Source: Mycolicibacterium sarraceniae
GTDB taxonomy: Bacteria > Actinomycetota > Actinomycetes > Mycobacteriales > Mycobacteriaceae
Direction: 5' to 3'
Assembly (NCBI RefSeq): GCF_010731875.1
Contig: NZ_AP022595.1
Span: forward strand, 3,906,001-3,970,000
Length of the DNA: 64,000 nt
Position 1 is the stretch's first letter, and every line of letters starts with the position of its first letter. Made by a program: the position numbers and the translations under genes. The notes under the pieces are model-generated. The model did not search any database. It was not told the origin of the DNA and saw only the letters and a program-made list of their open reading frames with translations. Positions 1 to 9,354 of this stretch are shown piece by piece.

Positions 1-237
1 GCTGACATTGTCCAGTTGCCCGTCGAAATCTATCCATCAGCGCACGCCACAGCACTCGGCGCCGCGGCGCTGGCCCGGCTCAGTCTTCAACCGCAGCAAT
101 CGGTGCGCGAGGTCGTCGCTCACTGGCAACCATCGGCCACGTACGAGCCGAGCTGGACACCGACCCGAGCGGCCGAATTCGCCGACCGCTGGCGGCAATT
201 GGCCGACACCACCTACTCCCAGGAGGGCCTGAAATGA
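1..237 (+). CDS. FGGY-family carbohydrate kinase (glycerol kinase-like), C-terminal part
   Basis: Open from base 1 with no start in the window, so only the last 78 residues are present. The segment holds the alanine-rich motif of the second actin-like FGGY domain (ATALGAAALA, about residues 16-25 of the fragment), followed by a variable tail. FGGY kinases phosphorylate glycerol or sugars with ATP in the cytoplasm. The stop overlaps the next start as ATGA (234-237), so it is translationally coupled to two FAD oxidoreductases that resemble GlpA and GlpB. That context favours glycerol or another polyol as substrate, but the fragment cannot settle specificity. Confidence 0.7.
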   Translation, partial: ADIVQLPVEIYPSAHATALGAAALARLSLQPQQSVREVVAHWQPSATYEPSWTPTRAAEFADRWRQLADTTYSQEGLK

Positions 238-1619
238 CCGTCGGCTACGACGTGGCGGTGATCGGTGGCGGCATCGTCGGGTCTGCCATCGCCCGTGAGT
301 TGGCAGGCTACGAGCTGTCGGTCGCGCTGATCGAAGCGCGCGACGACGTCGGCGACGGCACCAGCAAGGCCAACACCGCGATCCTGCACACCGGGTACGA
401 CACCAAGCCCGGCACCCTGGAATCGACGTTGGTCAGCCGCGGCTACCGCCTGTTGTCCGACTATGCGGGATGTACAGGCATTCCGATCGAACACACCGGC
501 GCGATCCTGGTCGCCTGGGACCAGGAGCAGCTCGACGCGCTACCCGGTCTATTGGAGAAAGCCCAAGCCAACGGCTACCAGCGATGCGAAATCATCAGCG
601 CACCAGCCGTATACGCCGAATTACCGCACCTCGGCACCGGCGCCTTCGGCGGCCTGACCGTGCCCGACGAATCGATCATCTGCACCTGGACGGTCAATCT
701 CGCCTTAGCCACTGACGCCGTGAACCGCGGCGTGACACTGCTGACGAACCACCGCGTCGTCGGCATCGACGTCACCTCGGCCACCACATCGGTTCACACC
801 AATCAGGGAACCGTCACGGCCCAATGGATCATCAACGCCGCAGGCCTTGGTGCCGACCACCTCGACGGCCTGTTCGGGTATCGCAGGTTCACGGTGACCC
901 CCCGCCGCGGCGAGCTCATCGTCTATGACAAACTCGCCCGTCCTCTGGTCGACAAGATCGTGCTCCCGGTTCCGACCGCCCGCGGCAAAGGCGTCCTCAT
1001 CAGCCCCACCATCTACGGCAACGTCATGTTGGGCCCCACCTCCGAGGATCTGCAGGACCGCGCTGCTACCGGCACCTCCGAAGCCGGTTTGGCGTTCCTG
1101 CTCGGCAAGGGCCGTCAGCTCATGCCGAAGCTGCTCGACGAAGAGGTCACCGCCACCTACGCCGGCCTACGCGCGGCAATCGATCGCGGCGACTACCTCA
1201 TCGAGGCCGACCCTGCGCAGCGCTATCTGCTGGTGGGCGGCATCCGCTCCACCGGTCTCTCCGCGGGGATGGCCGTCGCCGAGTACGTCCGCGGCCAACT
1301 CGGCACGGCGGGACTGACTCTCATTCCACGCCGCACACTCCCGGATCCACCCCGGATGCCCAACCTCGGCGAGGCGTTTCCACGCCCATACCAGCAGGCC
1401 GACACCATCGCCGCCGATGCTGCATACGGCCGCATCGTGTGCTTCTGCGAACGGGTCACCCACGGCGAGATTCGCGACGCATGTCAGTCGGTGATTCCGC
1501 CGGCTGGACTGGACGGACTGCGGCGGCGCACGCGGGCGATGAACGGCCGCTGCCAAGCGTTCTACTGTGGGGCAGACGTGCAAGACCTTTTCGACACCTG
1601 CTCAGAAAGCCAGCGATGA
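234..1619 (+). CDS. FAD-dependent oxidoreductase with BFD-like [2Fe-2S] domain (GlpA-like)
   Basis: A 461-residue DAO-fold flavoprotein. The N-terminal dinucleotide-binding motif is VIGGGIVG, followed by the ExR segment typical of FAD binding (ALIEARDDVGDGTS). The C-terminus carries a bacterioferritin-associated-ferredoxin-like domain with cysteines C403, C405, C440 and C445, which should bind a [2Fe-2S] cluster. This architecture matches GlpA, the catalytic subunit of anaerobic glycerol-3-phosphate dehydrogenase, and related 2-hydroxyacid oxidases. It overlaps its neighbours by 4 bp on both sides, between a FGGY kinase and a GlpB-like flavoprotein, which supports a kinase-then-dehydrogenase pathway. 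The substrate is inferred. Confidence 0.8.
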   Translation: MTVGYDVAVIGGGIVGSAIARELAGYELSVALIEARDDVGDGTSKANTAILHTGYDTKPGTLESTLVSRGYRLLSDYAGCTGIPIEHTGAILVAWDQEQLDALPGLLEKAQANGYQRCEIISAPAVYAELPHLGTGAFGGLTVPDESIICTWTVNLALATDAVNRGVTLLTNHRVVGIDVTSATTSVHTNQGTVTAQWIINAAGLGADHLDGLFGYRRFTVTPRRGELIVYDKLARPLVDKIVLPVPTARGKGVLISPTIYGNVMLGPTSEDLQDRAATGTSEAGLAFLLGKGRQLMPKLLDEEVTATYAGLRAAIDRGDYLIEADPAQRYLLVGGIRSTGLSAGMAVAEYVRGQLGTAGLTLIPRRTLPDPPRMPNLGEAFPRPYQQADTIAADAAYGRIVCFCERVTHGEIRDACQSVIPPAGLDGLRRRTRAMNGRCQAFYCGADVQDLFDTCSESQR

Positions 1620-2869
1620 CCGCCATCGACACCGCAGACGTCGCCATTGTGGGGGCCGGCCCCGCCGGCCTCACCGCCGCCGCGATTCTTGCCGGCGAGG
1701 GCCTCAAAGTCATTGTCGCCGAACGAGAATCCGAACCCGGCGGCATCCCGCGACACAGCGAGCACCCGGGCTACGGTATCCGCGACATGAAGACGTTCAT
1801 CAGCGGACCCGCCTACGCCCGGCGGCTCACCGACCGTGCCCTCGCGGCGGGCGTCACGATCCAGACCGACACGATGGTCACCGGCTGGACCGGCGAGATG
1901 ACGCTGGATACCACCTCACCGAAGGGGCGCATACACCTCGAAGCTCGGGCCATCGTCTTGGCCACCGGCGCACGGGAGCGAGCCAGGCCGGCCCGATTGA
2001 TCCCCGGCGACCGCGCTGCGGGCGTCTACACCACAGGACAGTTGCAGAATCTGGTTCACCTCAAACACCGTGCCGTCGGGCAGCGAGCCGTGGTGGTGGG
2101 TGCCGAATTGGTCAGCTATTCGGCGGTTCTCACGCTCAAGCGCGCGGGCTGCAGGACCGAACTCATGACAACCGAGTATCCGTCGCCCGAGTCTTACGGA
2201 CTGTTCAATCTTGCCGGTAAGACGCCGCTGATGGACGTGACGATCGCCCGCCGGACCCGAGTCACCCGCATCATCGGACAGCCCGTCGTCAGCGGAGTCG
2301 AGATCCAAAATCTCGATACCGGCGAACGGCGCGTCGTCCCGTGCGACACGGTGGTGTTCACCGGCGACTGGATTCCCGACCACGAGATCGCCAGGGCCGC
2401 CGGATTGGACATCGATCCCGGCACATTGGGTCCGGCCGTCGATACCGCCCTGCGTACCAGCAGGCTCGGCGTCTTCGCGGTGGGCAACCTTCTACATCCG
2501 GTGGACACCGCCGATATCGCCGCCCTCGACGGCCGCCACGTGGCCACGCACGTTCACGCCCACCTCAACGGCAGCCGCCCGGCCCCATCGGGTGTGCGCA
2601 TCGAAGCGGCGGACCCGCTGCGCTGGGTCGCGCCGAACATCCTGCGACCAGGCGATCCCGCGCCCGCCCGGCATCGGCTGCTGTTGTGGACCGACAGATT
2701 GGTTCGCACGCCCAAAGTCGTTGCGCGCCAAGATGGTAAGACCTTCGGAAGGAAGACCTTGCCCTGGCCGGCGTCGCCGGGGCGGGTCTTCCGGGTGCCA
2801 TCGAGCATCCTCGACGGCGTCGATCCGCAGGGTGGAACGGTGACGCTGTCCCTCGGCAACGCACCGTGA
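1616..2869 (+). CDS. FAD/NAD(P)-binding oxidoreductase (GlpB-like partner)
   Basis: A 417-residue flavoprotein. The start at 1616 is preferred because it gives an ATGA overlap with the upstream gene and places the FAD motif VAIVGAGPAGLTAA at residues 8-21. A second conserved motif, LATGARERARPA, matches the ATG segment of pyridine-nucleotide-disulfide oxidoreductases, and a second nucleotide-binding region follows (AVVVGAELVSYS). Proteins of this type pair with GlpA-like subunits to pass electrons to a quinone or other acceptor. No third subunit (GlpC-like, or the small DUF1667 protein often found next) follows before the convergent transporter at 3113. Confidence 0.75.
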   Translation: MTAIDTADVAIVGAGPAGLTAAAILAGEGLKVIVAERESEPGGIPRHSEHPGYGIRDMKTFISGPAYARRLTDRALAAGVTIQTDTMVTGWTGEMTLDTTSPKGRIHLEARAIVLATGARERARPARLIPGDRAAGVYTTGQLQNLVHLKHRAVGQRAVVVGAELVSYSAVLTLKRAGCRTELMTTEYPSPESYGLFNLAGKTPLMDVTIARRTRVTRIIGQPVVSGVEIQNLDTGERRVVPCDTVVFTGDWIPDHEIARAAGLDIDPGTLGPAVDTALRTSRLGVFAVGNLLHPVDTADIAALDGRHVATHVHAHLNGSRPAPSGVRIEAADPLRWVAPNILRPGDPAPARHRLLLWTDRLVRTPKVVARQDGKTFGRKTLPWPASPGRVFRVPSSILDGVDPQGGTVTLSLGNAP

Positions 2870-3112
2870 CCCCGAACAAGTCAGATCATCCGGGATTGCT
2901 CCGCGTCGAGCGGCACATGAAGCAGTCCGGTGAGGATGGCGACGAGTTGGTGACGGCGCACCCGAACTCCTGCGGGAGCTCGCCAACGTGATGATCACCG
3001 CTGAGGGTGTGCCGTTCCCGCCCGATGACGCACCACCGGGCTACACCTCACCCGAATCCGGATCGACTCGGTGGGCGGCGTCGGCCCTTGGGCGGGGTAA
3101 GGATGGGGCAGA

Positions 3113-4015
3113 CTAATCGCCCCCGGGTACCCGGGTCTTGGCTTTGGCCTCCAGTTCCTCTTCCCAGGCTCCCTCGTCGCGCCCCAGAGCGATCGTCGCA
3201 GCAGCCATGGTGACGACGGCGATCGCGAGTATCGCCGCGGCCGGCTTGCTGACCGCCAGGTGCTCCCCGAGCACCACTTCACCGAGGAATACGGCAACCA
3301 CCGGTTCGAGAACAAGCATTGCCGGCACGGAGGCCCGCAGCGCTCCGGAATGGAAGGCGGACTGCTGCAGCAGCGTCGCGATGACTCCGACGGCGATCAC
3401 CACGTAGAGCACCGGTGTGGTCATCAGGCGCATCATGCTGCCTTCGCGCACGATGTGCATGACCAGTTTGGTCAGTACGGCCACCACGCCGAAGAGGACG
3501 CCGACGCCGACCGCCAGCAGAAGCGCGCGCCGCCAGTTCGACAGTCGCAGCGATACCAGCAGACAGCCCGCCACGAACAGCAGGCTGATCCCGGCCACGA
3601 TGATCGCGGGCAGTTCCGAGCCTTCGTAGTCGCCGGGTTTGGTGCGCGCCAGTGATACGAACACCGCCAACGCGATCGTTAGGACCATGGCCCACACCCA
3701 TTCGGTGCGGGAGACCCGCCGGTGGGCCAGCCGCGCGCTCAGCGGCAGCGCGAACAGCAGCGCCGACACCATCAGCGGGGCGACCAGCAGCAGCGAACCG
3801 TAAGCCAGCGCGACCGCCTGGAAGGCGTATCCGGTGACCGCGGCGGCGGTCCCGGCCCACCACAGCCGGCGGCGCAGCAGCGTGGACCACATGACGGTGC
3901 TGACGCCCTGATCGCGGGGCACGTCCATGGTGGCGCGCTGGCGCACCACGATTCCGATGGCGGCGAACACCGCGGCGGCAAGGGCGGCTGCCACGACGAG
4001 GGCGTGTTGCAGCAA
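3113..4015 (-). CDS. DMT-family (EamA-like) membrane transporter
   Basis: A roughly 300-residue, very hydrophobic protein with about ten predicted membrane segments in two halves, as in EamA/DMT drug-metabolite transporters. It ends in a charged tail (DEGAWEEELEAKAK). I place the start at TTG 4015, preceded by a GAAGGGA ribosome-binding site about 6 nt upstream, because the first membrane helix begins at once. An upstream in-frame start would add 27 polar residues unlike the family. Substrate unknown. It converges with the GlpB-like gene, and the 243-bp gap between them shows no convincing gene. Confidence 0.7.
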   Translation of the reverse strand: MLQHALVVAAALAAAVFAAIGIVVRQRATMDVPRDQGVSTVMWSTLLRRRLWWAGTAAAVTGYAFQAVALAYGSLLLVAPLMVSALLFALPLSARLAHRRVSRTEWVWAMVLTIALAVFVSLARTKPGDYEGSELPAIIVAGISLLFVAGCLLVSLRLSNWRRALLLAVGVGVLFGVVAVLTKLVMHIVREGSMMRLMTTPVLYVVIAVGVIATLLQQSAFHSGALRASVPAMLVLEPVVAVFLGEVVLGEHLAVSKPAAAILAIAVVTMAAATIALGRDEGAWEEELEAKAKTRVPGGD

Positions 4016-4126
4016 GATCCGTCCCTTCCGAATGGTGGTGTTGTTGCCGATGTATGGGCGGTGGGCGTTAGCACCGAATGTAGGGCACGCGGGCAAACGA
4101 TGACCGGCACAGGGCCGCGGCGGATG

Positions 4127-6892
4127 TCAGCGCACCTGTACGACCACCGGGGTGGTGTTGTATCCGCTGACCCTGACCCAGCTCGGGGTTGGCCCAGAGT
4201 CGGGCACCCGGCCCGTGATCTGGACGGTCTCTCCCGGGAACACGGTCACGTAGTTGTCGTCGTATTCGATCGGCAGGATCTCGTCGGCCAGTGGACTGGC
4301 CAGCAGTTCGGCCCGCTCGAAGAACGCGACCCCACGCGTCGGGTTGTGCAGGCTGATGGTGACGTCGTGCCCGGCGTCCTGATCGGCGGTGGCGGTGACG
4401 TCCAACGGCACCTTGGCCATCGAGTTCAGCGCGGTCATATCGGCCCAGCTGACCTGATTGGAGTTGAACGCCGCGTCGTTGGCGGGCGGTCCGACGTCAT
4501 CTGCTTGCTGGGACTGCCAGTACACGTTGTTGGCCAGCACGTTGCCCGCAGGGTCGAGCAGCTCGGCGCGGACGAAGAACACGGGCGAGTCGGCCGGCCC
4601 GGGCGGCAGCGTCATCGCCGCGACCGCTCCGCCCGGATCGACACTGATGTCGTCGGAGGCACGGTCGTCGCGCAGCGCGCCCAGCAGGTCGTAGGTGCGC
4701 ACCCGCACCCGCAGGTTCTCGTGCGAGTCCGGAGTCTGGTTGACGACGGTCACGCGCGCCTGACGATGGTTGCCGGCGGCGTACGAGTCGAACACCACCG
4801 ATAACGGCTGCAGGCCCTTCTTGGCACCGTAATAGGCGCCGCCGGGCCGCAGGTAGTAGTCGAAAATGTTGCCGAAGAACGACGGCCAGTGGCTGTTGAG
4901 CATCCAGTAGATCGTCATCTTGTGACCGTCCCAGCCGTTCGCGGCGAACGACTCGAACTGCGCGCGGGTGGCCTCGTAATGGGCCAGTTGGGCCTTGTCG
5001 GCGAACATGTGCGCATTGGTCGACGGGCCGTAGCGGCGATCGATGACGCGCTGGACGTTGGCCAGCCGGGAGTTCTGTGGATCGGATCCGGCGTGGAAAA
5101 ACCAGGTGTCGTTGATCGGCCACAGTTTGTCGGGAGGGATGAATTTCTGCAGGCTTGGATAAGGCGGGATGTGCTCGTTATCGCCTTGTTCGGCCGACGA
5201 GCCGCGGGCCGCCCCGTACTCACCGGCGAACCAGTAGGACGGCGGGCGCCAGCTGTAGGGGCCGGCCATCTGGATGCCGTCCCACAGCTGCCGGCCGTCG
5301 GCGTCCCGGTTCAGCGAGGACACCGTGTCAACGGTGGCGTTCTGCCAATGCAGATCCGACAGGATCTGGTGATATTCGCCCAGCACTTCGGCTGGCGGGC
5401 GACCGTCACTGCCGTTGGCCCACACGAACACCGAAGCGTGCGAGCGCAGCATCGCGATCTGGCTTCGCATGCTCTCCTGCGAGACGCGGCGGTCCTCGTC
5501 GTCCCACTGCTGCCACTTCTCCCACTGGTTACAGCACATCCAGCCGTACATGAGCGGGATGCCGAGCTCGTCGGCCATCTGGACGAACCGCTGCGAGGAG
5601 ATCTTCGACTCCAGCCGCAGCATGTTCAGCCCGAGGTCCTTGACGTAGCCCAGGATAGCGGCGTCGCGGTCGGGATCGTATTTGTAGAGCAGGTCGGGGG
5701 TATAGGTGGCACCGCGGACCAGGAAGTTCTTGCCGTTGACCTGCAGGTAGAAGTTGCCGCCGGTGCCCAGGTCGGCGAAGGTGTCGTCGGAGTCGCGGCC
5801 CTGGGCGACCTGCCGGACACCGAACTTGAGGTTGGACTCCTCTGTTGCCTTTCCGCCCTGGACGAACTCCAGCTTGAGGTCGTACAGATCGGGCCGGCCC
5901 ATGGTGTAGGGCCACCATAGATCGGGGTGGTCGACGACCAGCGCGGCGAACTTCTCCGGGCTCAGCGTGACCTCCCGCTCCTCATTGGGCATCAGCGAAA
6001 CCGGCTCGTCGACGTGGATGGGCGCCTTGCCGTCGCGGGTGATCGTGGCCCGCAGTACGCCGCGCACCCTCTCGGCGGAGTAGTTGCGCACAGGCGCGTA
6101 GACCGTCAGCCGCGCGCTGTCGGTGTCGGGCAGCGGAAGCACGGTGTTGACCGTCGCGTCGCCGATCGCTACCGCCCCGGACGTCTTGAGGTACACCGGT
6201 TTCCAGATGCCCGCATTGCGGTCGGGCACGAAGGAATTGCCGTTGGCGGGGTTCTTGTCCGGCCCCTGGTAGCCCAGGTAGCGCCAGTTGATCCAGTCGT
6301 ACCAGCTGTCAGCGAGCTCGACGCCGTTGACGTCTTGGATGGCCCGCTCGGGAGTGACCTTGACGGCTAGGGTGTTGGGCTTGCCCGGTGCGATCCAGCG
6401 GGTGACGTTGAGTTGGTGGTCGTTGTACATGCCGACGACCTGCCTGCTGTCGGCAACGCGGCGGCCGTTGAGCCAGACCTCGGCGCGGTAGTTGATCCCG
6501 GTGAAGTCCAGGACGTAGTTGGGATAGTCACCCGGCGCGGTGAACGTGGTGCGATACCACCAGTCCTGCTGGTAGAGATCCTGAGGCACGTCCTCGAGCA
6601 AGTTCTTGCCGTAATAGAGGTTCGGGTAGACACCGTCGTCCTGCAGGGTCTGCAGAACGGTGGCGGGCATCCGGCGCACCGGGTGCCAGGAAGCGGCGTC
6701 GTAGGTGTTCGCAGAGATCGCCGCGCCACCGTCGGGTAGATCCTGCGCCGACGAGAGCCGCCACCCGTCGGCCAGCTCGATGTCCTGGGCGGGCTGCGGC
6801 GGCGGGCCGCTGAGCACCCGCAGATCACCTGCACACACCAGCAGGAGCAGGATGACGAAGATCGTCCCGAAGGTCTTCGCCAACGTCCCCAA
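4127..6892 (-). CDS. Glycoside hydrolase family 2, exo-beta-D-glucosaminidase/beta-mannosidase-like, exported or membrane-anchored
   Basis: A 921-residue protein with an N-terminal hydrophobic segment (FGTIFVILLLLVCAG) that should act as signal or anchor, then a galactose-binding-like domain, immunoglobulin-like domains and a TIM barrel. The barrel resembles exo-beta-D-glucosaminidase CsxA: GWMCCNQWEKW parallels the CsxA GWECC segment. The acid/base position lies in GSDG (D496) rather than the N-E pair usual in GH2, and the likely nucleophile is E558 in FAGEYG. Tail immunoglobulin-like domains are also present. TTG 6892 has no spacing from the GAGGAG ribosome site, so TTG 6883 is an equally good start. 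Substrate (glucosaminide or mannoside) is inferred. It appears monocistronic. Confidence 0.75.
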   Translation of the reverse strand: MGTLAKTFGTIFVILLLLVCAGDLRVLSGPPPQPAQDIELADGWRLSSAQDLPDGGAAISANTYDAASWHPVRRMPATVLQTLQDDGVYPNLYYGKNLLEDVPQDLYQQDWWYRTTFTAPGDYPNYVLDFTGINYRAEVWLNGRRVADSRQVVGMYNDHQLNVTRWIAPGKPNTLAVKVTPERAIQDVNGVELADSWYDWINWRYLGYQGPDKNPANGNSFVPDRNAGIWKPVYLKTSGAVAIGDATVNTVLPLPDTDSARLTVYAPVRNYSAERVRGVLRATITRDGKAPIHVDEPVSLMPNEEREVTLSPEKFAALVVDHPDLWWPYTMGRPDLYDLKLEFVQGGKATEESNLKFGVRQVAQGRDSDDTFADLGTGGNFYLQVNGKNFLVRGATYTPDLLYKYDPDRDAAILGYVKDLGLNMLRLESKISSQRFVQMADELGIPLMYGWMCCNQWEKWQQWDDEDRRVSQESMRSQIAMLRSHASVFVWANGSDGRPPAEVLGEYHQILSDLHWQNATVDTVSSLNRDADGRQLWDGIQMAGPYSWRPPSYWFAGEYGAARGSSAEQGDNEHIPPYPSLQKFIPPDKLWPINDTWFFHAGSDPQNSRLANVQRVIDRRYGPSTNAHMFADKAQLAHYEATRAQFESFAANGWDGHKMTIYWMLNSHWPSFFGNIFDYYLRPGGAYYGAKKGLQPLSVVFDSYAAGNHRQARVTVVNQTPDSHENLRVRVRTYDLLGALRDDRASDDISVDPGGAVAAMTLPPGPADSPVFFVRAELLDPAGNVLANNVYWQSQQADDVGPPANDAAFNSNQVSWADMTALNSMAKVPLDVTATADQDAGHDVTISLHNPTRGVAFFERAELLASPLADEILPIEYDDNYVTVFPGETVQITGRVPDSGPTPSWVRVSGYNTTPVVVQVR

Positions 6893-7111
6893 GCTCCTCG
6901 TGTCGAGATCTGCGACAGGACATCCCAGCGCAACCGATCATCTGCCGCGCGTTCATCTTGACAGAGCCGCAGTGCACACGCCGCATTCGGCGGGCCCCTC
7001 CATGGTGCGCAACCCGGCACCCAACGGCATGTCGACGACGATCGATGCACGTCGCCGACGGAGTTCGCGTGGAGCCCACCGAACTCAGCGCGCCGATCTA
7101 GGCTTAGGCCC

Positions 7112-7777
7112 ATGACCGACCTCGACCGCGCAGCCGCCCGCCGCGAGATTGCCTACGCTCTGCTGAAGGCTCTCGAACGCCGCCATGAAGTACTCGACGT
7201 GATTGTCGACGCCGATGATCGCGCCTCAGCCGTAGATGCCATCAGCGCGATGCTCGGCACGTCCCGCCTGGGCAGCGAAGCCGTCCTGGGATTGTCGTTC
7301 GACCAGGTGACCAAGGCATCGCGTGACCGTATCGCCGCCGAGATCAACGATCTCAACAGCCAGCTGTCGTTCCTCGTCGGCGAGCGTCCGGCGAGCTCGG
7401 ATGACAGTTTGCAGCTTCGCCCTTTCTCCGATGATGACGACCGGGATATCTTTGCTACCCGCACCCAGGAGATCGGTGCCGCCGGTGACGGTTCGGGCGC
7501 GCCGGCCGGCACGCTGGACGACGAAATTCGTTCCGCCCGAAGCCGTTTGAGCGCCGAGGAGGCGGCCTGGTTCGTCGCCGTCGACGGCGACGACAAGGTG
7601 GGCCTGGTGTTCGGCGAGCTGGTCGGCGGCGAGGTCAACGTGCGGGTCTGGATTCACCCCGACCACCGGAAGAAGGGGTACGGGACCAGCGCCCTGCGCA
7701 GGTCGCGCAGTGAGATGGCGGCCGCGTTCCCCGCTGTGCCCCTGGTGGTCCGGACGCCCGGCGCGGCGCCGCACTGA
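7112..7777 (+). CDS. GNAT-type acetyltransferase fused to a GyrA-like helical segment
   Basis: A 221-residue protein in two parts. Residues about 6-90 resemble the GyrA/ParC tower region that follows the catalytic tyrosine domain: helical EIAYALLKALERRHEVLDVI, then a stretch ending KASRDRIAAEINDLNSQL, which mirrors the DNA gyrase helices. From about residue 100 a GNAT fold follows, with a degraded acetyl-CoA-binding signature in WIHPDHRKKGYGTSAL. The GNAT part is short and stops soon after that motif. A further open segment lies in the same frame just past the stop (see 7784-7984), so the protein may be truncated. Function unknown; binding to topoisomerase or DNA is only a guess. Confidence 0.6.
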   Translation: MTDLDRAAARREIAYALLKALERRHEVLDVIVDADDRASAVDAISAMLGTSRLGSEAVLGLSFDQVTKASRDRIAAEINDLNSQLSFLVGERPASSDDSLQLRPFSDDDDRDIFATRTQEIGAAGDGSGAPAGTLDDEIRSARSRLSAEEAAWFVAVDGDDKVGLVFGELVGGEVNVRVWIHPDHRKKGYGTSALRRSRSEMAAAFPAVPLVVRTPGAAPH

Positions 7778-7783
7778 CGGGCC

Positions 7784-7984
7784 GTGTTGATCTATCGCAA
7801 TAGGTACCGCTCCGGCGCCAACCAGCTCAGCACCGAACTGGCCGCCGAAACCATCCGGCCGTTCGAAAAGGGTAACTACCGCGCCATCTGGTGGTGCTGC
7901 ACCGCGGCCGGCAAGATCGGTCACGTGCCGGACACCAACGCCTGGCTGCAGACCCTCGGGCTTGCTCCCGATCCGGTGACCTAG
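7784..7984 (+). CDS. Small ORF in frame with the GNAT gene, downstream of its stop
   Basis: A 66-residue reading frame starting with GTG, separated from the GNAT fusion by only the TGA and six bases and lying in the same frame. It has a plausible protein-like composition ([18 protein letters not shown], then a WWCC pair) and ends 25 bp before cinA. There is no clear ribosome-binding site. It may be an independent small protein, the detached C-terminus of the upstream gene after a nonsense mutation, or a readthrough extension. No family recognised. Confidence 0.4.
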   Translation: MLIYRNRYRSGANQLSTELAAETIRPFEKGNYRAIWWCCTAAGKIGHVPDTNAWLQTLGLAPDPVT

Positions 7985-8009
7985 ACCCTCCTGCGTAGGC
8001 TCGCTCGGT

Positions 8010-9278
8010 ATGAGCGTGCGCGCGGGAATCGTGGTCACCGGCACCGAAGTTCTGACCGGACGCGTGGCCGATGCCAACGGCCCCTGGGTCGCCGACCGGC
8101 TCCTGGAGTTGGGTGTCGAACTGGCGCACATCACCATCTGTGGGGACCGCGCCGCCGACATCGAGGCGCAGCTGCGCTTCCTGGCAGCCGAAGGGGTGGA
8201 CCTGATCGTCACGACCGGGGGCCTCGGGCCGACCGCCGACGATATGACGGTCGAGATCGTGGCCCGCTTCTGCGGTCGCGAGCTCACACTCGACATCGAA
8301 CTCGAAGCCAAGATCGCGGCCATCCTGAAGAAATTGATGGCCCGATTCAGCGGGGTTGATTTCGACGCTGTGCGCGCGGCCAATCGCAAGCAGGCGATGG
8401 TTCCGGTGGGGGCGGACATCCTCGACCCGGTCGGGACAGCACCGGGCGTCGTGGTCCCCGGCGCACCGACGGTGTTGGTCCTTCCCGGGCCACCGCGTGA
8501 GCTTCAGGCAATGTGGCCGGCCGCGATCGCGAACGACGCCGTCCAGCGCGCGATCGTCGGCCGGACCATCTACCGCCAGGCCACGGTCCGGATGTTCGGT
8601 CTTGCGGAGTCGGGACTGGCCGAGACGCTGCGCGAGGCCGAAAGCATCTCGGGCTTCACCGATCTGGAGATCACCACCTGCCTTCGCCGTGGCGAAGTGG
8701 AGATGGTCACCCGTTACGAACCACACAGTGTCGCGGCATACGAGAAGCTGATGGACTTGGTGCGTGCCCGGCACGGGGACATGGTGTTCTCCGAAGACGG
8801 TTCACTGATCGACGATCTGGTCGCCCGGCTGCTTAGCGGACGACGCATCGCCACTGCCGAATCGTGCACCGCCGGGCTGCTGGTTGCCCGCCTCACCGAT
8901 CAGCCCGGCGCGTCGGCCTATGTCGCGGGCGCGGTCGTGGCCTACGCGAACGAGGCTAAGGCCGACGTTCTCGGGGTCGACTCAGCGCTCATCGACGCAC
9001 ACGGGGCGGTGTCGCAGGAAGTCGCTGAAGCCATGGCGGCTGGTGCATTACGCCGATTCGGCGCCGATACCGCGGTGGCGATCACCGGGATCGCCGGGCC
9101 TGGCGGCGGTACTGAGGCCAAACCGGTGGGGACCGTGTGGTTTTGCGTCGCGCTGGCCGACGGCACCGCGGTGAGCCGAGCGGTCCGGCTGCCGGGCGAG
9201 CGCGCTGATATCCGCGAGCGATCCACCACCGTAGCCATGCACCTGCTGCGACGGATCCTGCTCGGGTTGCGCGACTAA
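8010..9278 (+). CDS. cinA: CinA family protein (competence/damage-inducible; nicotinamide-nucleotide amidase)
   Basis: A 422-residue, full-length two-domain CinA. The N-terminal MoCF/COG1058 domain carries [18 protein letters not shown] and [11 protein letters not shown], the pyrophosphatase-type active region. The C-terminal PncC amidase domain includes [11 protein letters not shown] and [19 protein letters not shown]. Such proteins recycle nicotinamide mononucleotide, and some process ADP-ribose. The start ATG fits the family N-terminus exactly. In M. tuberculosis cinA (Rv1901) lies near katG-furA; here that pair is about 22 kb away. Confidence 0.93.
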   Translation: MSVRAGIVVTGTEVLTGRVADANGPWVADRLLELGVELAHITICGDRAADIEAQLRFLAAEGVDLIVTTGGLGPTADDMTVEIVARFCGRELTLDIELEAKIAAILKKLMARFSGVDFDAVRAANRKQAMVPVGADILDPVGTAPGVVVPGAPTVLVLPGPPRELQAMWPAAIANDAVQRAIVGRTIYRQATVRMFGLAESGLAETLREAESISGFTDLEITTCLRRGEVEMVTRYEPHSVAAYEKLMDLVRARHGDMVFSEDGSLIDDLVARLLSGRRIATAESCTAGLLVARLTDQPGASAYVAGAVVAYANEAKADVLGVDSALIDAHGAVSQEVAEAMAAGALRRFGADTAVAITGIAGPGGGTEAKPVGTVWFCVALADGTAVSRAVRLPGERADIRERSTTVAMHLLRRILLGLRD

Positions 9279-9354
9279 GCGAGGCAGACTTCGGCTTCGC
9301 TCTCGGCCGGCTCCGGATTGCACAGCGCGAACATCCGCGCCCCGAAATCCCCGG

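Noticed and set aside
2870..3112. Possible small regulator gene after the GlpB-like gene
   Set aside because: Frames are short and lack a start with ribosome site or any known motif.
3722..4804. Long plus-strand open frame of 360 codons across the transporter and GH2 genes
   Set aside because: Antisense shadow in high-GC sequence: both minus-strand genes under it have clear family motifs.
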